Assembly (NCBI GenBank): GCA_029339505.1
Contig: JAQISU010000022.1
Span: forward strand, 17,861,001-17,925,000
DNA from: Unio delphinus
Taxonomy: Eukaryota > Mollusca > Bivalvia > Unionida > Unionidae
Length of the DNA: 64,000 nucleotides
Direction of reading: 5' to 3'
Each line of letters begins with the position of its first letter. Position 1 is the first letter of the stretch. Shown here piece after piece: positions 1 to 13,662 of this stretch. The notes under the pieces were generated by a model, which saw nothing but the letters and a program-made list of their open reading frames with translations, was not told the origin of the DNA and searched no databases. A program made the position numbers and the translations under genes.

Positions 1-562
1 CATTTCAGTCTTTGTTAGGCGTTCCCCTGAATTACTAAAAAGTAACTATCAAGGGAAATGGTAGCCTATAGAGTGGATAGGACTGGCACTACACACATCC
101 ACCCCCAGTTAAGTTCCAATCGATGTATTATTAAAGGTAGCAAGGAGAATTTTCTCACTTCGCTAGTAATGTCATGTCCGGAAGCGGCAAAGGCGGAAAG
201 GTCCAGTTCAGGAAGCTCCAAGCTCCAAGGTACTGCAATCGTCGCCCAGCACGAAGAGGGGGCGAACACACACCCGGACCCCAATACGAAGAAACAAGAG
301 GCACACCTTAGGTGCTTGGCTACTTTACAACCTCATAGGACATGTATCAGAGTGTATTTGCTATAAAGTTGTGTTTTGCATTGTTTTGATGTTATTTATT
401 GTGTAACATTTATTTGCAACATTGTGTTGCGGGAGCCTGATAGTCCTGGATTAAGACTACCTTATATTAACTAAGAGGGGCAGAAGTGTGTGTACGTATA
501 TGTGTGCTGTCCATGAGGCTGCATTCCCTATGACTCTATTCAATTATCCAGTTGTACTAGTG
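1..562. other. Host intergenic DNA, nothing recognised
   Basis: Two overlapping short open frames occur here, one on each strand, but neither shows a motif, a family resemblance or a repeat partner in the window. I see no splice-like structure or RNA gene. Confidence 0.5.
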
Positions 563-2047
<1,485 letters not shown>

Positions 2048-2399
2048 TTCTCGCAAGACAGGTACCTGGTCTCTTTCTTGTTTTACAAGGAAAGCCCATT
2101 TCTTTTTTCTAGGCTTTCTTGGGGTCAAATGGCTCTGACTCACAAGATTTTAGACTAAAGAATTTCGACAAAGGTTGACACTTTCAATACACATGAAGTT
2201 CAAGATGTACGCCTTAATTTAAACCTGGATAATCATAAGAAGTGGTTTCTAACAATATTTATGAATCATATATTTTGTCTGTCCACATCTGTGAATTACG
2301 TTTTATAACTGTTGACTTTGAACAATGACTATTTGAAGTTCAATTGTCTCTTTTCCAAACCCGTGAGAATTTGTTTAAAGTATATTTTTGTTCATTTTT

Positions 2400-2600
2400 G
2401 TTAATTCTCGCATTTTATTATATTTCCTCTAAATGCAATACATTATGTGGTATTATTTTGTATAACTGTGAAATAATTAACTTTTCTGCTTCATGGCGAG
2501 AACGTGCAGTTTATTATAAATAAGAATTAACAGCAATTTTAATTATTTTTGTGAACAATTATAATCTGTAAGTAATCGCTTTATATAATATATGTTTTTT
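2400..2600. repeat. Short dispersed repeat, also at about 56.08-56.22 kb
   Basis: The string CATGGCGAGAACGTGCA followed by AAATAAGAATTAACAGCAAT appears here and again near 56.1 kb in the same orientation, with similar AT-rich flanks. No coding potential is seen. It is probably a fragment of an interspersed repeat. Confidence 0.65.
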
Positions 2601-2672
2601 AGGAGTAAGCAGAGCGCAATATCTGAACTAGTGGAGAAACAACATAATTTCACTTTCTGTGCAGGGAGTGTC

Positions 2673-2797
2673 GCTTGATGACAGATATGCAAGTCAACAT
2701 CCTAGCTTGATAACGGATACGCTAGTCAACACTCTAGCTTGCTGATAGATAAGCCAGTCAACATTGTAGCTTGATGACAGATATAAGTCAACACTCG
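2673..2797. repeat. Tandem repeat, about 32-bp unit, four diverged copies
   Basis: Four successive units begin GCTTGATGACAGATA or a variant and end AGTCAACA plus a few bases. Units differ by substitutions and the last is shortened. This is a minisatellite without an open frame. Confidence 0.8.
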
Positions 2798-4200
2798 AAT
2801 ATCTTTTATGTATTCCATACATGAAATGACCACAGCTTGATGGTCACATTGAGCATCACAAGTACTTACAGGGAACATGTGGAAGATGAAATGCAAATAA
2901 ATACATATTAAGTATTTTATTGGTAGACTTACAGTGCTTCACCGGTTCTTTCTTAATTCATTCAAACTGTTGCAAATCACTTTCTGATTTCGATTATGCA
3001 TACAACCAGCTGTATTAAAAGTATGAATGTTTTACTCAATAGACTATTTATCACTATAAATTTGTCATGTGGAGTTAATAAACTGACGTTTCTTTATTGA
3101 CGGTCACTCGTAAAAGATTCCGGTACGGATACAGGCAGTGAACCAAATGCCTGGCTCGCTCGTAGGGGGTCAAAATGAAGTCCAATATATGTTTGTTACA
3201 TTTAATATAGACAGTAATAGTAAAATTTAGATAAAGTGCTTCACCGATAACTATAACTGTCTTTTTAAAAATTAATTATACATTTTTGGTACTCTAAGCG
3301 ATGATTAATGCATCCTTTATATATACGAAAATGCTAGTTTCTGTAACTGAATTATTTATATTAGCTGAAGACTTCGACATTTGGTGACATGTTCGGGTCG
3401 GCGCCAGCGATAGTAGATGACGTTATACAGGGTATGCTAACCCCTGGCAACCAGACCACTTGCGACCAGTTTAGTCCACGATGGACAGAAGACTGAGTAC
3501 GACAGACAATGCAACTAACGACTCTTGTTACTCATCTTGTAATATGAATAATTATATATGTAAAAAAATATCTATCACTCAATATGCACATTTAACATTT
3601 GATTTTTCAGCTGGATGAAGACTTCATTGTGACACAGATTAACGAAAGATTATTTAGGGTCGACGTTAGAGTGAGCAGCAGACGACAATTGGTCTTCACT
3701 AATGAGAATCAGTTTGAGTGTGCTGTATATGCTGTAAGAAATAGTACATATTTTAATTTCAGCATGATTTTGGTGACGTATCAGTGCAATAAACGAAATA
3801 TATACAATAAATCAAACATAAATAAATTAAATTAGGCAAACTCATGTTATTCAAATAATCATGGACACAAAGCGTTGCACACAAGAATTTGCCTAATTTA
3901 ATTAATTTATGTTTTATTTATTGTATATAGATTAAGGCTGTGAGTAAATGATTTTTTGAATATCCATATGTATTCAGATCTGTTCATACCATCTAGCAAC
4001 GGAACATGTTTTGTACAGCAGCAATGAGGGTGAATCGGACATCTCTAATTGGGTTAGATTTCAAACAAACAATTTTAGAGCTCTATCAAATTAAGGCATT
4101 CTCAAACCGGAAAAATGTCAAAAAACAACACTAAGGCTTGTTACGAAATCGAAACATAGACGCATATTTTGTTGTCGTGATTTTGTTAGTTGTTATGGTT
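2798..4200. other. Host intergenic DNA with one palindrome
   Basis: AT-rich DNA with scattered short open frames that carry no recognisable domain. The only structure seen is the inverted repeat near 3.8-3.9 kb, listed separately. Confidence 0.5.
3801..3927. repeat. Inverted repeat, 40-bp arms, about 47-nt loop
   Basis: The left arm begins TATACAATAAATCAAACATA and ends ATTAGGCAAA; the right arm, beginning TTTGCCTAATTTAATTAATT, is nearly its reverse complement. The arms can form a long AT-rich hairpin. This is either a small foldback element or a cruciform-prone site. Confidence 0.8.
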
Positions 4201-4790
4201 TTAAACGAATATTTTATCAAGTCCGATACGATATCCTGATCTAGGGTCATGCTAATGTATTGTTACAAATCCATGTGGGATTGACTGAGCAAGACTAAAG
4301 AAATTTCAAATGAGATTATAATCCATATCTCCACTGCTCCAGGTCTGGTGAATATTTCGTAGCGTATGAATGTCAACTCCATTAAACACAGCAAGAATAT
4401 TACAGTTATCTCTGGTCACTTTTGGTGTTTGTGTATACCTCTGAGTAACATATATCACATGAGCATTTTTATGTCTACCTCTGGAATATATCCTGGCAGG
4501 GTTTGCTTGTTTATCTAACATCACATCATCATATACAAATAAATTATTAATACTTCCATCAATAGAATCAACACTAGGTGCTTCAATATCAGTGATAAAT
4601 TCAATAACATCTTCGTCGGATATCAATTTTGCTCTCTCGTTAAAATTCTCGAGTACATCGTAACAACACTGATCATCTACAGATGGTGCTACTAAATACA
4701 ATTTGTTCGATTTTAATCACCTCATTATTAGATTCATTAACAACTGCGTCTTGCCACTTCCAGACGGTCCAATTATAATCAAGTGAATAT
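4201..4790 (-). pseudogene. Packaging ATPase pseudogene, copy A
   Basis: This is a decayed copy of the FtsK/HerA-type genome-packaging ATPase that is intact near 50.2-50.9 kb. The Walker A segment (GPSGSGKTQ) is readable at the right end. The central part keeps APSVDDQ, a Walker B-like LFVYDDVMLD, the SRGRHKN and YVTQRYTQ blocks, and NGVDIHTLRN. The left end keeps the C-terminal RTRYRIGLDQ region in another frame. The N-terminus is missing and frameshifts split the rest. It runs away from the adjacent integrase remnant, as in the complete element read backwards, so copy A is an inverted partial element. Confidence 0.88.
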
Positions 4791-4802
4791 AATTTGATGA
4801 CT

Positions 4803-5585
4803 CTGCATGGCAGATTTATCTATTACCGCCTAATCAAATTAACTTCGCAAATTTTGATGTCAGCGTAACCCTATGAAGTTCATCAGGCTGATATATTATT
4901 TCTGCCGCATGATACTGTTCATAAACAGACATACAAGTGTGCGCTAACAGTACATGATGTTGCCAGTAGATACAAAGAAGCTGAACCATTGTTGACGAAG
5001 GCGGCATCAGAGGTTTCTATTGCATTTGAAAGGATTTATCGACGAGGTCCTCTGCAGTAGGCAAATCTATGACAGGTTGATCCTAGCAAGGAATTTCAGA
5101 GTGTAGTGTTATCAACAATGAAGCATAATGTCACTATACGAGGGATTACTGCAATACACCGCGATCAGGCAATTGTTGAACGATTTAATCGGACACTTGC
5201 TGAGCGGTTATTTGGATATCAATACGCGAAGGGATTCATCGAATATAAACGATAATGTGAATGGGTATAAGAGATTGCCAGGTGTGATAGCTGCGTTAAA
5301 TTATGAAATTACTTGAACAATCAATATAAAACCTATTAACGCTATAAAAAGTATATACCCGTACAAAAACCGAAAAATGATTTTTCAAAACAACGAATAC
5401 TCGGCAATGTCACTGTGAGATATTTATATGAACCAGGTGAACTTGACGGTGCTGAAAAAAGAGCTATTGATCCAATTTGGAGTGTTACTACACACAAACT
5501 ATCTAGCACAGTAAGATCCACGAGTAGACAATTAATAGATTAGATTCAACTGCTCCTCAGCGTGGATTGATCCGAATACTTCCAA
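4803..5585 (+). pseudogene. Polinton integrase pseudogene, copy A
   Basis: A degenerate rve-family (DDE) integrase. It starts inside the protein at the WQIYL block, so the N-terminal zinc-binding part is lost. It keeps FERIYRRGPL, QVDPSKEFQ with the second catalytic Asp, and DQAIVERFNR with the catalytic Glu, followed by LAERLFGYQYAK. Stops and frameshifts interrupt it throughout. PLA2 and DUF5679, which separate integrase from ATPase in the complete element, are deleted here. Confidence 0.88.
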
Positions 5586-5589
5586 CGCA

Positions 5590-7385
5590 TTATACGATTA
5601 CAGCTCGCGCAGTGATTATTCTGTTGCTTTTTCAGCACGATTATACATTTTACATCATATCAAATTCTCGTTTATTTTTCTTATCTTGTTGTTTATAACC
5701 AGGGAGTTTTTTTTTATTATTATATCATCGCTGACAATATCACTGATTGTGGTGTCATAAGCATCTAGAACAACTCTTCGAAGTTGATTTATTCTTCGAA
5801 CTCTGGACACTGCGAGATAAACTAAATTTGACCACTCGATGCGATCATCTACGATTCAAACAATTGTATCAGAGATGGTTCAACCTTGAGATTAATGTAT
5901 CGACAATGCGTATCCTAGTGTCCACGGAGATTTATCAGCGCGCAATGCATCTTCGACAACATTGAAATCAACTAACACAATATCATTTAACACTAGAGTT
6001 TGTTTCTCAGTCTGACCAGGAATATAAAGTTCAATATTCTGTCTTCGTGAATCCTTAGGCCTATAAAATAATGGCACTGGAAGTGTTGCGAAGTTTTGTT
6101 TATGTGTTTGAAACAACCGTGCTTGAAATGTGTCTCTGACTATCTTTCTACTTGCCACTATTAAATCGTTTGGTCTCCTTGCTTCCTAAAAAGCATTTAA
6201 TGGGGATTCTGGAATTATTTCACGCATTATTTCACACTGAATTTTATTCGATTGTAATCAGATTAATTTCTTGAACTCACTTAATTCTGGATAAAGTGAT
6301 CTATGATCAGTATTTATTTCTTCCTAATAATCTACAAAATTCTTTAGCCAATCATGCGGAGACAAACCGACAAATGGTGGTGGTTGAACATGATCTCCAC
6401 TTTTTATCACAGTTGAATTTTTCAGTAACAACCAGCCGAGAAACAGGTTTAATATATCTAACGACACTGTGCATATCTCATGCCAAAAAAAGGATTTCAG
6501 GAATAGATTTCTCACCCATTCGATCATGTGTGAAGGCGTCACCTTTCCATCGAAAGAAACTGTGATATGTGCAGGATTTAACTCCTCGTTGTTTAATTTC
6601 TCTTGCAAGTCTGCGTGTTGGTGTTAGCACAATCATGTCTGACTTCCCTCGAAATAATTCGAGACCCACCACATCCATTTAGGTAAACGGTTTCTAATCT
6701 ACATACTGGATCGGACAACGAAGGTACATTCGATAGTTCTGATATTTGATTATATTTTATGTAATTATCTTCAATCTCAACATAAACATATTTATCGTAT
6801 TCAGCATCATTTAGAATTAAGCGTGAGTAATGTCGCTTGTGATCATATGCTCCACCCATGGGTGAATTTACCGATTATTGTTCTTCCGAGACCTTTTGCA
6901 TGTTTATTTCTGACTGCAAAGATCTCCTTGGTTACAGGATAAGCTCTCTCGTAATACGGTTTGTCAATTACAGTGACGGCTCCTGGTTGGGAATCATGAT
7001 TCACGGTGACAGTTTTTTATGTTTCAAGATAGGATCAAATTTATCACGAATAATCCAACTATCTGTTCCTGATAGTATAATATCTGTTCCTGATAGTTTA
7101 ATATATTTCACTCTGTAAAAAATACTTTCGATGGTCAAGATGCGTTATTATTCCTGCTGCCATTTTGTCGTTCATGGTAGCATCAATACTATCAGTGATT
7201 CGAAATGTTGACCAACGATGAAATGTTCCATCGACCTTAAATTCGTGAAATGCTTCATGAATGTTACTGATCATCCTTGTATCACTTATTAGACCCTTAT
7301 TTGTTGCATCGACGGAGACTCTATCGAGATTCAATTTTACATTTTTCCAGGGTTTTATTTTAGATAATATCTCAAACTCCTTCAT
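5590..7385 (-). pseudogene. PolB-helicase pseudogene, copy A, internally deleted
   Basis: Remains of the polymerase-helicase gene. From the right: the N-terminus (KEFEILSKIKPWKN and HEFKVDGTFHRWSTFRI), then a jump past most of the polymerase palm to the segment after motif B, then the helicase Walker A (NGCGGS), THHSFFRWKGDAFTHDRMG-type middle block with a changed first residue, the GDHVQPPPFVG block and the C-terminal LGYALSIH block. Near its left end the reading frame passes straight from the helicase tail (GYKQQDKKNK) into the start of the HNH region (REFD), which are separate frames in the complete element. A tryptophan codon stands where the complete element has an in-frame TGA. Confidence 0.87.
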
Positions 7386-7426
7386 ATTATAATTAAAACA
7401 AGTATTTAAATAAAGAATTTATATAT

Positions 7427-7740
7427 AGTGAATTACTGTAAATGGCATATGATAGGATCAGTAACCGTTTGTAACAAATCGTGCAGAAACGAATTCTGTG
7501 GATATCATTCACAGAGTGTGCAACGAGGAAGCTTAGGTCCGAAACCCTGTGTACGATGCGGTGTTGGTGTACGAGAACACACAATTGTGTCTCAGTTGTA
7601 GTGGTAAACAATATAGAGAGCTTAAGCGCTATTATGATAAACGAGTCAATGACTCCAACAGTGACTCTGACTCTGTCAGCGACAAAATCATAAGAATACC
7701 CCAGGACTATATTACTAGATTCTCAATAAATAACACTTAA
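7427..7740 (+). pseudogene. Zinc-ribbon gene remnant, copy A
   Basis: Matches the 120-residue zinc-ribbon gene of the complete element. It keeps CNKSCRNEFCGYH, the RGSLGP turn and the PCVRCGVGVR pair, then shifts frame before the third cysteine pair. The tail IIRIPQDYITRF is conserved. It lies directly upstream of the HNH remnant, as in the complete element. Confidence 0.8.
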
Positions 7741-7781
7741 ACCAAATAAATCAATTAGACAAATAATATATATGTATATAA

Positions 7782-8220
7782 ATGAGCCAAGAATTTCAAC
7801 CAAATCCCACGATCATCGACTATGAAGCATCAGGATATGGTGTAGTCAGACAACGCAGACTGAAAAAAAAACTAATAGTGGATGTCGATTATACTGGTTA
7901 TCTTAGATTTACTGCTGGGGAAAAAAGATATTATTGTCACAGATTTGCGTTCGAATGTTTTTTGGGGTGATCAAAGATGGTTTTGTCAATTACCACATTG
8001 ATTCAAATCCTAAGAACAACAAATTGAATAATCTTAAAGTTTTTGCACAGCGTGAACGTACCAAACGCGGTCTTAGCCGGTTCTTTTAAAACAGTTGGAA
8101 ATGATGGCGGCAAGTATTTTGATATTTGTATACCCTCGGTACGAAAAGTAGCTGAAAATGTATATAAGTCTGCGCTTTCAAAGAAAATTGGCAAAAAATT
8201 CGGTTTTCTTATTATAACCC
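7782..8220 (+). pseudogene. HNH homing-type endonuclease pseudogene, copy A
   Basis: The start (MSQEFQPNPTIIDYEASGYG, then VVRQRRLKKK) matches the NUMOD4-like N-terminus of the 163-residue HNH protein of the complete element. The first HNH histidine block is present (YYCHRFAFEC), a frameshift follows, then the HIDSNPKNN block and the C-terminal KYFDICIPSVRKVAENVYKS helix-turn-helix-like segment continue in another frame. It is clearly related but broken. Confidence 0.85.
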
Positions 8221-8461
8221 TATTACTGAAGGAATATAACTCCTCCAGGGATGTGTATGTGTGCGTGTGGTTGATAGAGTTACTGTCCTTTATATGGGAT
8301 TTTCCAATAAATATAAATAGGCATGATTCACGTCTGACTGAATTTTCTCTTTTCTAGTTTGACTATTGTATTTATATCTACGAAAATGAGTTTATTCCAG
8401 CGTTGTTGTATATATACATATTTACTGTTAGTTTTTGTTGTTGAAAATCTATGATTTTTAG

Positions 8462-8462
<1 letters not shown>

Positions 8463-8519
<57 letters not shown>
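8463..8519. repeat. (TA)n microsatellite
   Basis: Uninterrupted TA dinucleotide tract just beyond the end of copy A. No other function is evident. Confidence 0.95.
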
Positions 8520-8521
<2 letters not shown>

Positions 8522-8600
8522 TCTTAAATTTATTACATCTACTTGTATGTCTCAGTGACTATATATTAATTTTAAAATATAATTTACCTGTAGATTTGGA

Positions 8601-9010
8601 CATTTAGCGTAATCGGTAATGCGGTTGGACATCATCCCGGGGCCCAGCGGTCGAATCTCGTGGCAGGCATTATAGGCGACGTTCGGAGGGTTTATAGTGG
8701 GAATCCGCCCGAATCACAAAAAGTTCAACAGAAAAAAATGCACATCCTCCCAATGCAGTTAATTTGGAGTCACTGTTTTGTAACCTCGAGAATTAATTTG
8801 GAGTCACTGTTTTGTAACCTCGAGAATTAATTTCATCGGGTGTGTGTGCAAAATAATCTGTTGAATTGAGAGAATGGCCTCCGTTTATGTGTGTTTGTGC
8901 TGTTCTAATTGCAAATACCTGTATATATTTTTAAATAGTGTAAATACCTGTATATAATTGTAAATACCTGTATATATTTATAAATAGTGTAAATACATGT
9001 TTGAGTTTAT
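8601..9010 (+). mobile_element. tRNA-derived SINE with tandem-repeat tail
   Basis: The head has a tRNA-like pair of RNA polymerase III boxes: TAGCGTAATCGG fits an A box and GGTCGAATCTC fits a B box missing one base, about 40 nt downstream. A body follows that contains two adjacent copies of a 36-bp segment (TTTGGAGTCACTGTTTTGTA and so on). The 3' part is a run of TAAATACCTGTATATA-type units, typical of SINE tails. It is not an intact tRNA gene, because the acceptor stem cannot be closed. The family is unassigned. Confidence 0.7.
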
Positions 9011-9220
9011 TTCGTGTTAAAAATACGCTACTAGGAATTGAAAAAAAATCTTCTAGGTATTGATAGCGAAACTAGATCAGTGTTATTTTTTGTTTTTGCA
9101 CCCGCGCAACACGGAAGTAAACTAACACTGAAATCTTAAGACGGAAATCTTACGCTGAGAAATCTTAAGATGGAATATCCTTTAGGTAAAAGTCTTTAAG
9201 ACGGAAATCGTTTAGGATGG

Positions 9221-9236
9221 AAATCGTTTACGATTT
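9221..9236 (-). terminator. Gene-end palindrome of copy B penton-like gene
   Basis: AAATCGTTTACGATTT forms a 6-bp stem around the stop position of the penton-like pseudogene. The homologous stem in the complete element has A and T where this one has G and C, so pairing is kept by paired changes. Confidence 0.6.
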
Positions 9237-10560
9237 CACATACAGACTAAAGTGTTGTAATTCCCCACCCAAATCAATCAGATTGTTGGATTGGTAAGAA
9301 AGTTTAAAATTTATTCTCGTTAATAAATTATTATGACATCGAATATACGTAAAATAACTGGTTCCTGTATAATTAAAAATCCAGGTGTAACATTGGTTCA
9401 AACAAATATGAAATGTATTCTTTCTGAGCCTGATTTGATCTTTCTAGATTTATTTGGTAACTTCCATCAATAGCATCACATTCTAGATTTACTGCAATCA
9501 CCGAGGATATTTTAACATTAGCAAGAGCAATATGCCGCCCACCATCGTCTGGGTCATTATTATGTTTGAGGATGTTTGAACTCCCATGTCGTTGTCTGCA
9601 TGCGGCAAGTATGAGAGTACAATTTTCATTGACAATAATGTTAACGGATCCTTTTAGTTCGTTTGTATTACACCCAGTAAAGTTGAAATTTGCTAATTCA
9701 TATTTTGTATACAGTTAGGAAATTTTGTTTATGACGAGTTGTGTGGTCATCTTTATGATCAATTGTTGCCTGAATTATTCGCTGGTTGATACATTCCATG
9801 TCGGATATAAGTTGTTTCAATATTTCTATCCGGGTAATGATTTCACTTTGATTAGACTCATTGAAAGCATGTTGTAGTCACTGTAGTTGTTGACTGTGCT
9901 CTTGATTGACAATATTAAAGATTTCAGTATTCTGACTTGGGGGAATGGATAAAGATCCAGTCTCCATTCCGTTTCACTCATAAATAAATTTCCACCATCT
10001 TTTATACTTTATTGTTTCTTCTCTTATACTCCATGAGAGTACTCATCCGTCTCCGCCTCGAAATGAAAGTCATTACCCAGTGTTGCATTTCTTATATCAA
10101 GGATGTGGTGTTTTGTATGATGGACGATTTCGTAAAATGATTTACTGTCTGTGGTATAATCAGACTCTGATACTGGTGCAGGAGGGATTTTAGGCCATCC
10201 TAACACAGTTCTTATAGAACTCTGGTAGATATCTACGATTTACCCGAGCGAGTTTATCTCATTCACGGATGATAATGTTGGTTCATGAACTGTTATAGCG
10301 ATTTTTGATTCTTTTCCCATAATGGATTTTATTCTACGCTGTAATTCATGATTGATCTGATCGATATGGTAAGTCCTAGGTGGTAAAGAAACAATATTCC
10401 GATATAGAGTTTCGTCTTGTTTTTTTCTACTCGCAAACACCAAAGAATTATTCAGTTGCTGACCACCAAATGATTTGATCTAATATTTGGCCAATTGTGG
10501 TGGTATATTCGTAATTTTGCTAATGCTATTTATTTAACCTGAATTGCATTTGGGAAATTC
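9237..10560 (-). pseudogene. Penton-like virion protein pseudogene, copy B
   Basis: A decayed copy of the 463-residue protein at the left end of the complete element. It keeps the C-terminal NLVCDAIDGSYQI-type and PGFLI blocks, the SIRTVLGWPK block, and the N-terminal PPRTYHIDQINHELQRRIKS block with ITVHEPTLSS. Several stops and frameshifts break it. It lies next to the hydrophobic-protein remnant, exactly as in the complete element. Confidence 0.85.
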
Positions 10561-10569
10561 ACACCGAAT

Positions 10570-11115
10570 TCAGGGTTGGTTGAGGTTATTGAGATCATGG
10601 TTGTCTCTTGCGCGTTGTGTTTGTTGAAAATTTGCTGAAGTAATAGCGTTGTTGATGTCATTATTACTGTGCTGTTTTCCTAATTTTGATGTTGCTGTGT
10701 GGTAGATGTTCATTAGCGTGGAGAGTTCGTTATCTAATATTCTTGTGTCATCGAGACTAGATGATATCAGCGATGTCAATTGGGAATACGAAACTTACGC
10801 AATATGTAACTTAATTATATACTCGTGTAGCTGACTGCTGTGGATATTTTTTGTGATGAAGCAAAGAATCCCTGTGATTGTTGTCGCCGATGACATACAA
10901 ATTGTGGCAACTACAGGTGCTAGTGCTTTTATCGCTGATAACAATATATCCGTTCCAGTAATTACACGTGAAACCGAATACACAATAATGTCAACACTGG
11001 TAATTGGCCTGCGGTATTTTTTTTATATCTTCGTTGTATATTCGTCAATAAGAATTTTTTTAGTTTAGTTTGAAACTCACGGACTTGATCATATCGATAT
11101 TGTTGGACATTCATT
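10570..11115 (-). pseudogene. Hydrophobic virion-type protein pseudogene, copy B
   Basis: Homologous to the 181-residue hydrophobic protein of the complete element. The segment YSVSRVITGTDILLS and the block ending SSSLDDTRILDNELSTLMN are recognisable in different frames. It has frameshifts and no full open frame. Confidence 0.75.
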
Positions 11116-11119
11116 ATAC

Positions 11120-12081
11120 TATTTACTTAAATCAATTACAAATTCTACGTAGTATGTCATTGATGCTCGAGCTAAATTGCCACTGACAGATGTTATTATA
11201 AATGTTTAAATGTCACCATTATTTATTATTGCATCTGCAGTATTAATTCCCGAAGACGTACCCGATGACACATTAAACTGTAACGGCGAAAGCAGGGTCA
11301 GTCTATGGATACCTTTGACATCAGCGGTAATATTAAAAATATTTTTTTGAGGTGTTCAAACGAATGCTCCATGATGTGTCGAGTACACTGTATTGAGGTT
11401 TTGCTGATGTGGTATCTCAATTTTATCAAGCCGGGCTCGATGGCAGGTTAATCACTAAAGATATTGTCCTGTGTTTGTTTAATCATATAAGTTTCATTGG
11501 GACAGTCATCGAAGTTCCAAAGAAATTATCCATGGTTTCGTCTGATTTTCTAAAATTCTTACGGAGGTTTGCAACGCGCCTACATAAACATCATACACAG
11601 CTTGCAGTATTTGTAGTTTATCATCTGTGGTTTTATGCTCACCATATATCGTCATTTTTTTATTGTCCAACACATCTACATATTTTTTGTCACAGCATCA
11701 GTGTCCAATGTTGTATTACCAAGTGCGGTTATTTTTTTTAGTTCATCTCGAGAACTCCTGTGATTGTGTCACTGGATATTTTTACTCGATCACAGTTGGT
11801 AAAAGAACTCCTGGTTTAATCTTTCCGGCGAATTAAACACTGCTAGGGAATTTCACGGTTACTCCATTAATTGTAACTAGAATATCATTCAAGGAAACAT
11901 TACTCGTTTTCAATTTCACTTGTTTGTCTTGAAATACGATTGTTTCGTTTGGATCCAGACGTGCGAGGCTTAACATCTCGGATATTTCATCTTCGATTTT
12001 TATTTTTTGATCTTTGGTTGCAGATATTTCCCCGGTGTTTTTTTTCATGCTTGAGAGGGATCTTCCCCAAATATCTACCAT
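11120..12081 (-). pseudogene. Fibre-like protein pseudogene, copy B
   Basis: The N-terminal part (MVDIWGRSL, then DEISEML and DPNETIVFQDKQ) matches the shaft protein of the complete element but carries only one shaft repeat. The left part contains traces of the C-terminal head (TVYST.HHGAFVW-like and a terminal WYVEFVID-like strand). Stops throughout show decay. Confidence 0.78.
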
Positions 12082-12088
12082 TATACCA

Positions 12089-12565
12089 TTAAGATCTCTC
12101 TAAAAAGCGATTACTAGTGTATTCCTGTACGGTTTTATGGGGTGGTTTAGTCGATGATGAGATAGTGCTAAGTACATTTATTACTTCTTGGCCACATTTA
12201 GGTGGGTCGGTCATTTTCTGTGTTGGTAGAGTCGAGTACCAGAGAATCACTTTATGAGGGAATTTTAATTGATGTATATAACGCATAAATCCTTTAGCTG
12301 GCGCTAACCCGTAAGAGTCAAAATAAACAATTCCATGTGGATCAATTGCTTATGCAGCCCAGTGAGTTCCAGGTCCGTTGCTGATATCGAAATTAATGAT
12401 GCTGGTTTCAGCGCTGTTTGGTTTTGGAGGTAATTGATCTCGCATAAAAACACCTCTGAAGTTTCTTATCTTGTATTTTTTAGCAGCATCAAGTAAATCA
12501 AAATTTGACAATGGTGTTATTAAACTGCCTTTGGAAGTATCAGGCCGTTCCGCTGTACCATGAAT
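12089..12565 (-). pseudogene. Adenain-like protease pseudogene, copy B
   Basis: Keeps the catalytic cysteine block (DPPKCGQEVINVL), the WYSTLPTQKM block upstream of it, and GTHWAA.AIDPHGIVYFDSYG with the histidine and aspartate, but an in-frame stop falls between the last two. It lies between the fibre and small-virion-protein remnants, as in the complete element. Confidence 0.83.
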
Positions 12566-12589
12566 ACGGAGTTACTGGTAGTCTTAGAC

Positions 12590-12690
12590 CCTTTCCCCTT
12601 TTACTGATTGGGGGGCGGCGGCGAAAATTAGCGCTGGTAACGCAGCGAAAATTGTTAATATACCACCTGATTTAATCACGTCTTTGATCG

Positions 12691-12764
<74 letters not shown>

Positions 12765-12970
12765 CAGTGACCTGAGCACCTTTTTTTTATCTTTGCTAGC
12801 ATCATTGAAATGCTTAATCTGATGAGTTGTCAGTGATAGTTTATTCTGACCACCAGACATCTGATTATGTTTTAACGATATTGTTGTTCCACATTGTTTA
12901 GCTGAATCCAATTGCAACGTTTTAATATGACCAGGAGTCAGAGTAACACTAACGTGACTATGTGACATTT
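12590..12970 (-). pseudogene. Small basic virion protein pseudogene, copy B
   Basis: Matches the 131-residue protein of the complete element: SHVSVTLTPGHIKTLQLDSA, then KQCGTTISLKHNQMSGGQNK, LSLTTHQIKHFNDASK. A (GA)n expansion disrupts the middle. The complete element has a short GAGAGAGA seed at the same place, so the microsatellite grew inside the coding sequence. Confidence 0.85.
12693..12762. repeat. (GA)n microsatellite inside a pseudogene
   Basis: Perfect GA tract that interrupts the small virion protein of copy B at a site where the intact gene has only about four GA units. Confidence 0.95.
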
Positions 12971-13014
12971 TATTTAATACGAAATGGATGTAATTGTCTA
13001 CATGTTTTTGGACC

Positions 13015-13662
13015 ACTACAAGTTTTCTACTGTTGCTTCAGCTACCCTCATTCGTCCACAATTATCTTCGAGTATGATTGTTTTGTCGCTGAGTATGAGC
13101 AATTGCTCTGTAATTAGGGATAGTAATAGCACCTGCTGAATTAGGTGAAGAGTTACACGAGCTCGGAAATGTATGTCAACGACAGACTGTCTGGTTAAAC
13201 CAAGATGTTCGAAAGAAAAGTAATAAATCGGATATCGATTTCTAAAATCTAATTATGATTTTTGCAGACCGGTATATACATTTTTATCACGTCCCATAAA
13301 TGTCAGCAAACGATTTTACGCGCGTGCTATTTGGTTTTGTCCGTAATTATGTTAAATACCCTCAGATGCTTTTGTTTGCCTTTTATCCTCAACGAGAATT
13401 CAGTAACACCCAGTTGATCAAATATCATATGGCTGCGTGTTTGTGAATTTAATCGTGTCTTATCCTGTAATGCAGCAAATATATTTCGCGGAGCAGAAAC
13501 ACACTGTTTTTTGATGCCATGTGCGATGTAAATATACCGTTAACAGAAGTCTCCATAATATCTGTTATTGTTGTTAGCTATGAGAACAATGATTTACCAC
13601 CTGTATTCATAAATGAAAGTAATTTGTCCTCTGCGGTGATTGATGGAGTCATTACTGGCATC
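13015..13662 (-). pseudogene. Major capsid protein pseudogene, copy B (C-terminal part)
   Basis: Corresponds to the C-terminal half of the 469-residue capsid protein. Blocks such as YFSFEHLGLTRQSVVDIHF-like, HMIFDQLGV-like, and KQ.VSAPRNIFAALQDKTRL-like can be followed through frameshifts. It ends abruptly inside the WMPV block, where PLA2 sequence of opposite orientation begins. That makes this a rearrangement junction. Confidence 0.8.

Noticed and set aside
8601..8680. Possible genuine tRNA gene
   Set aside because: A and B boxes are present but the B box lacks a base, the acceptor stem does not close, and a SINE body and tail follow.
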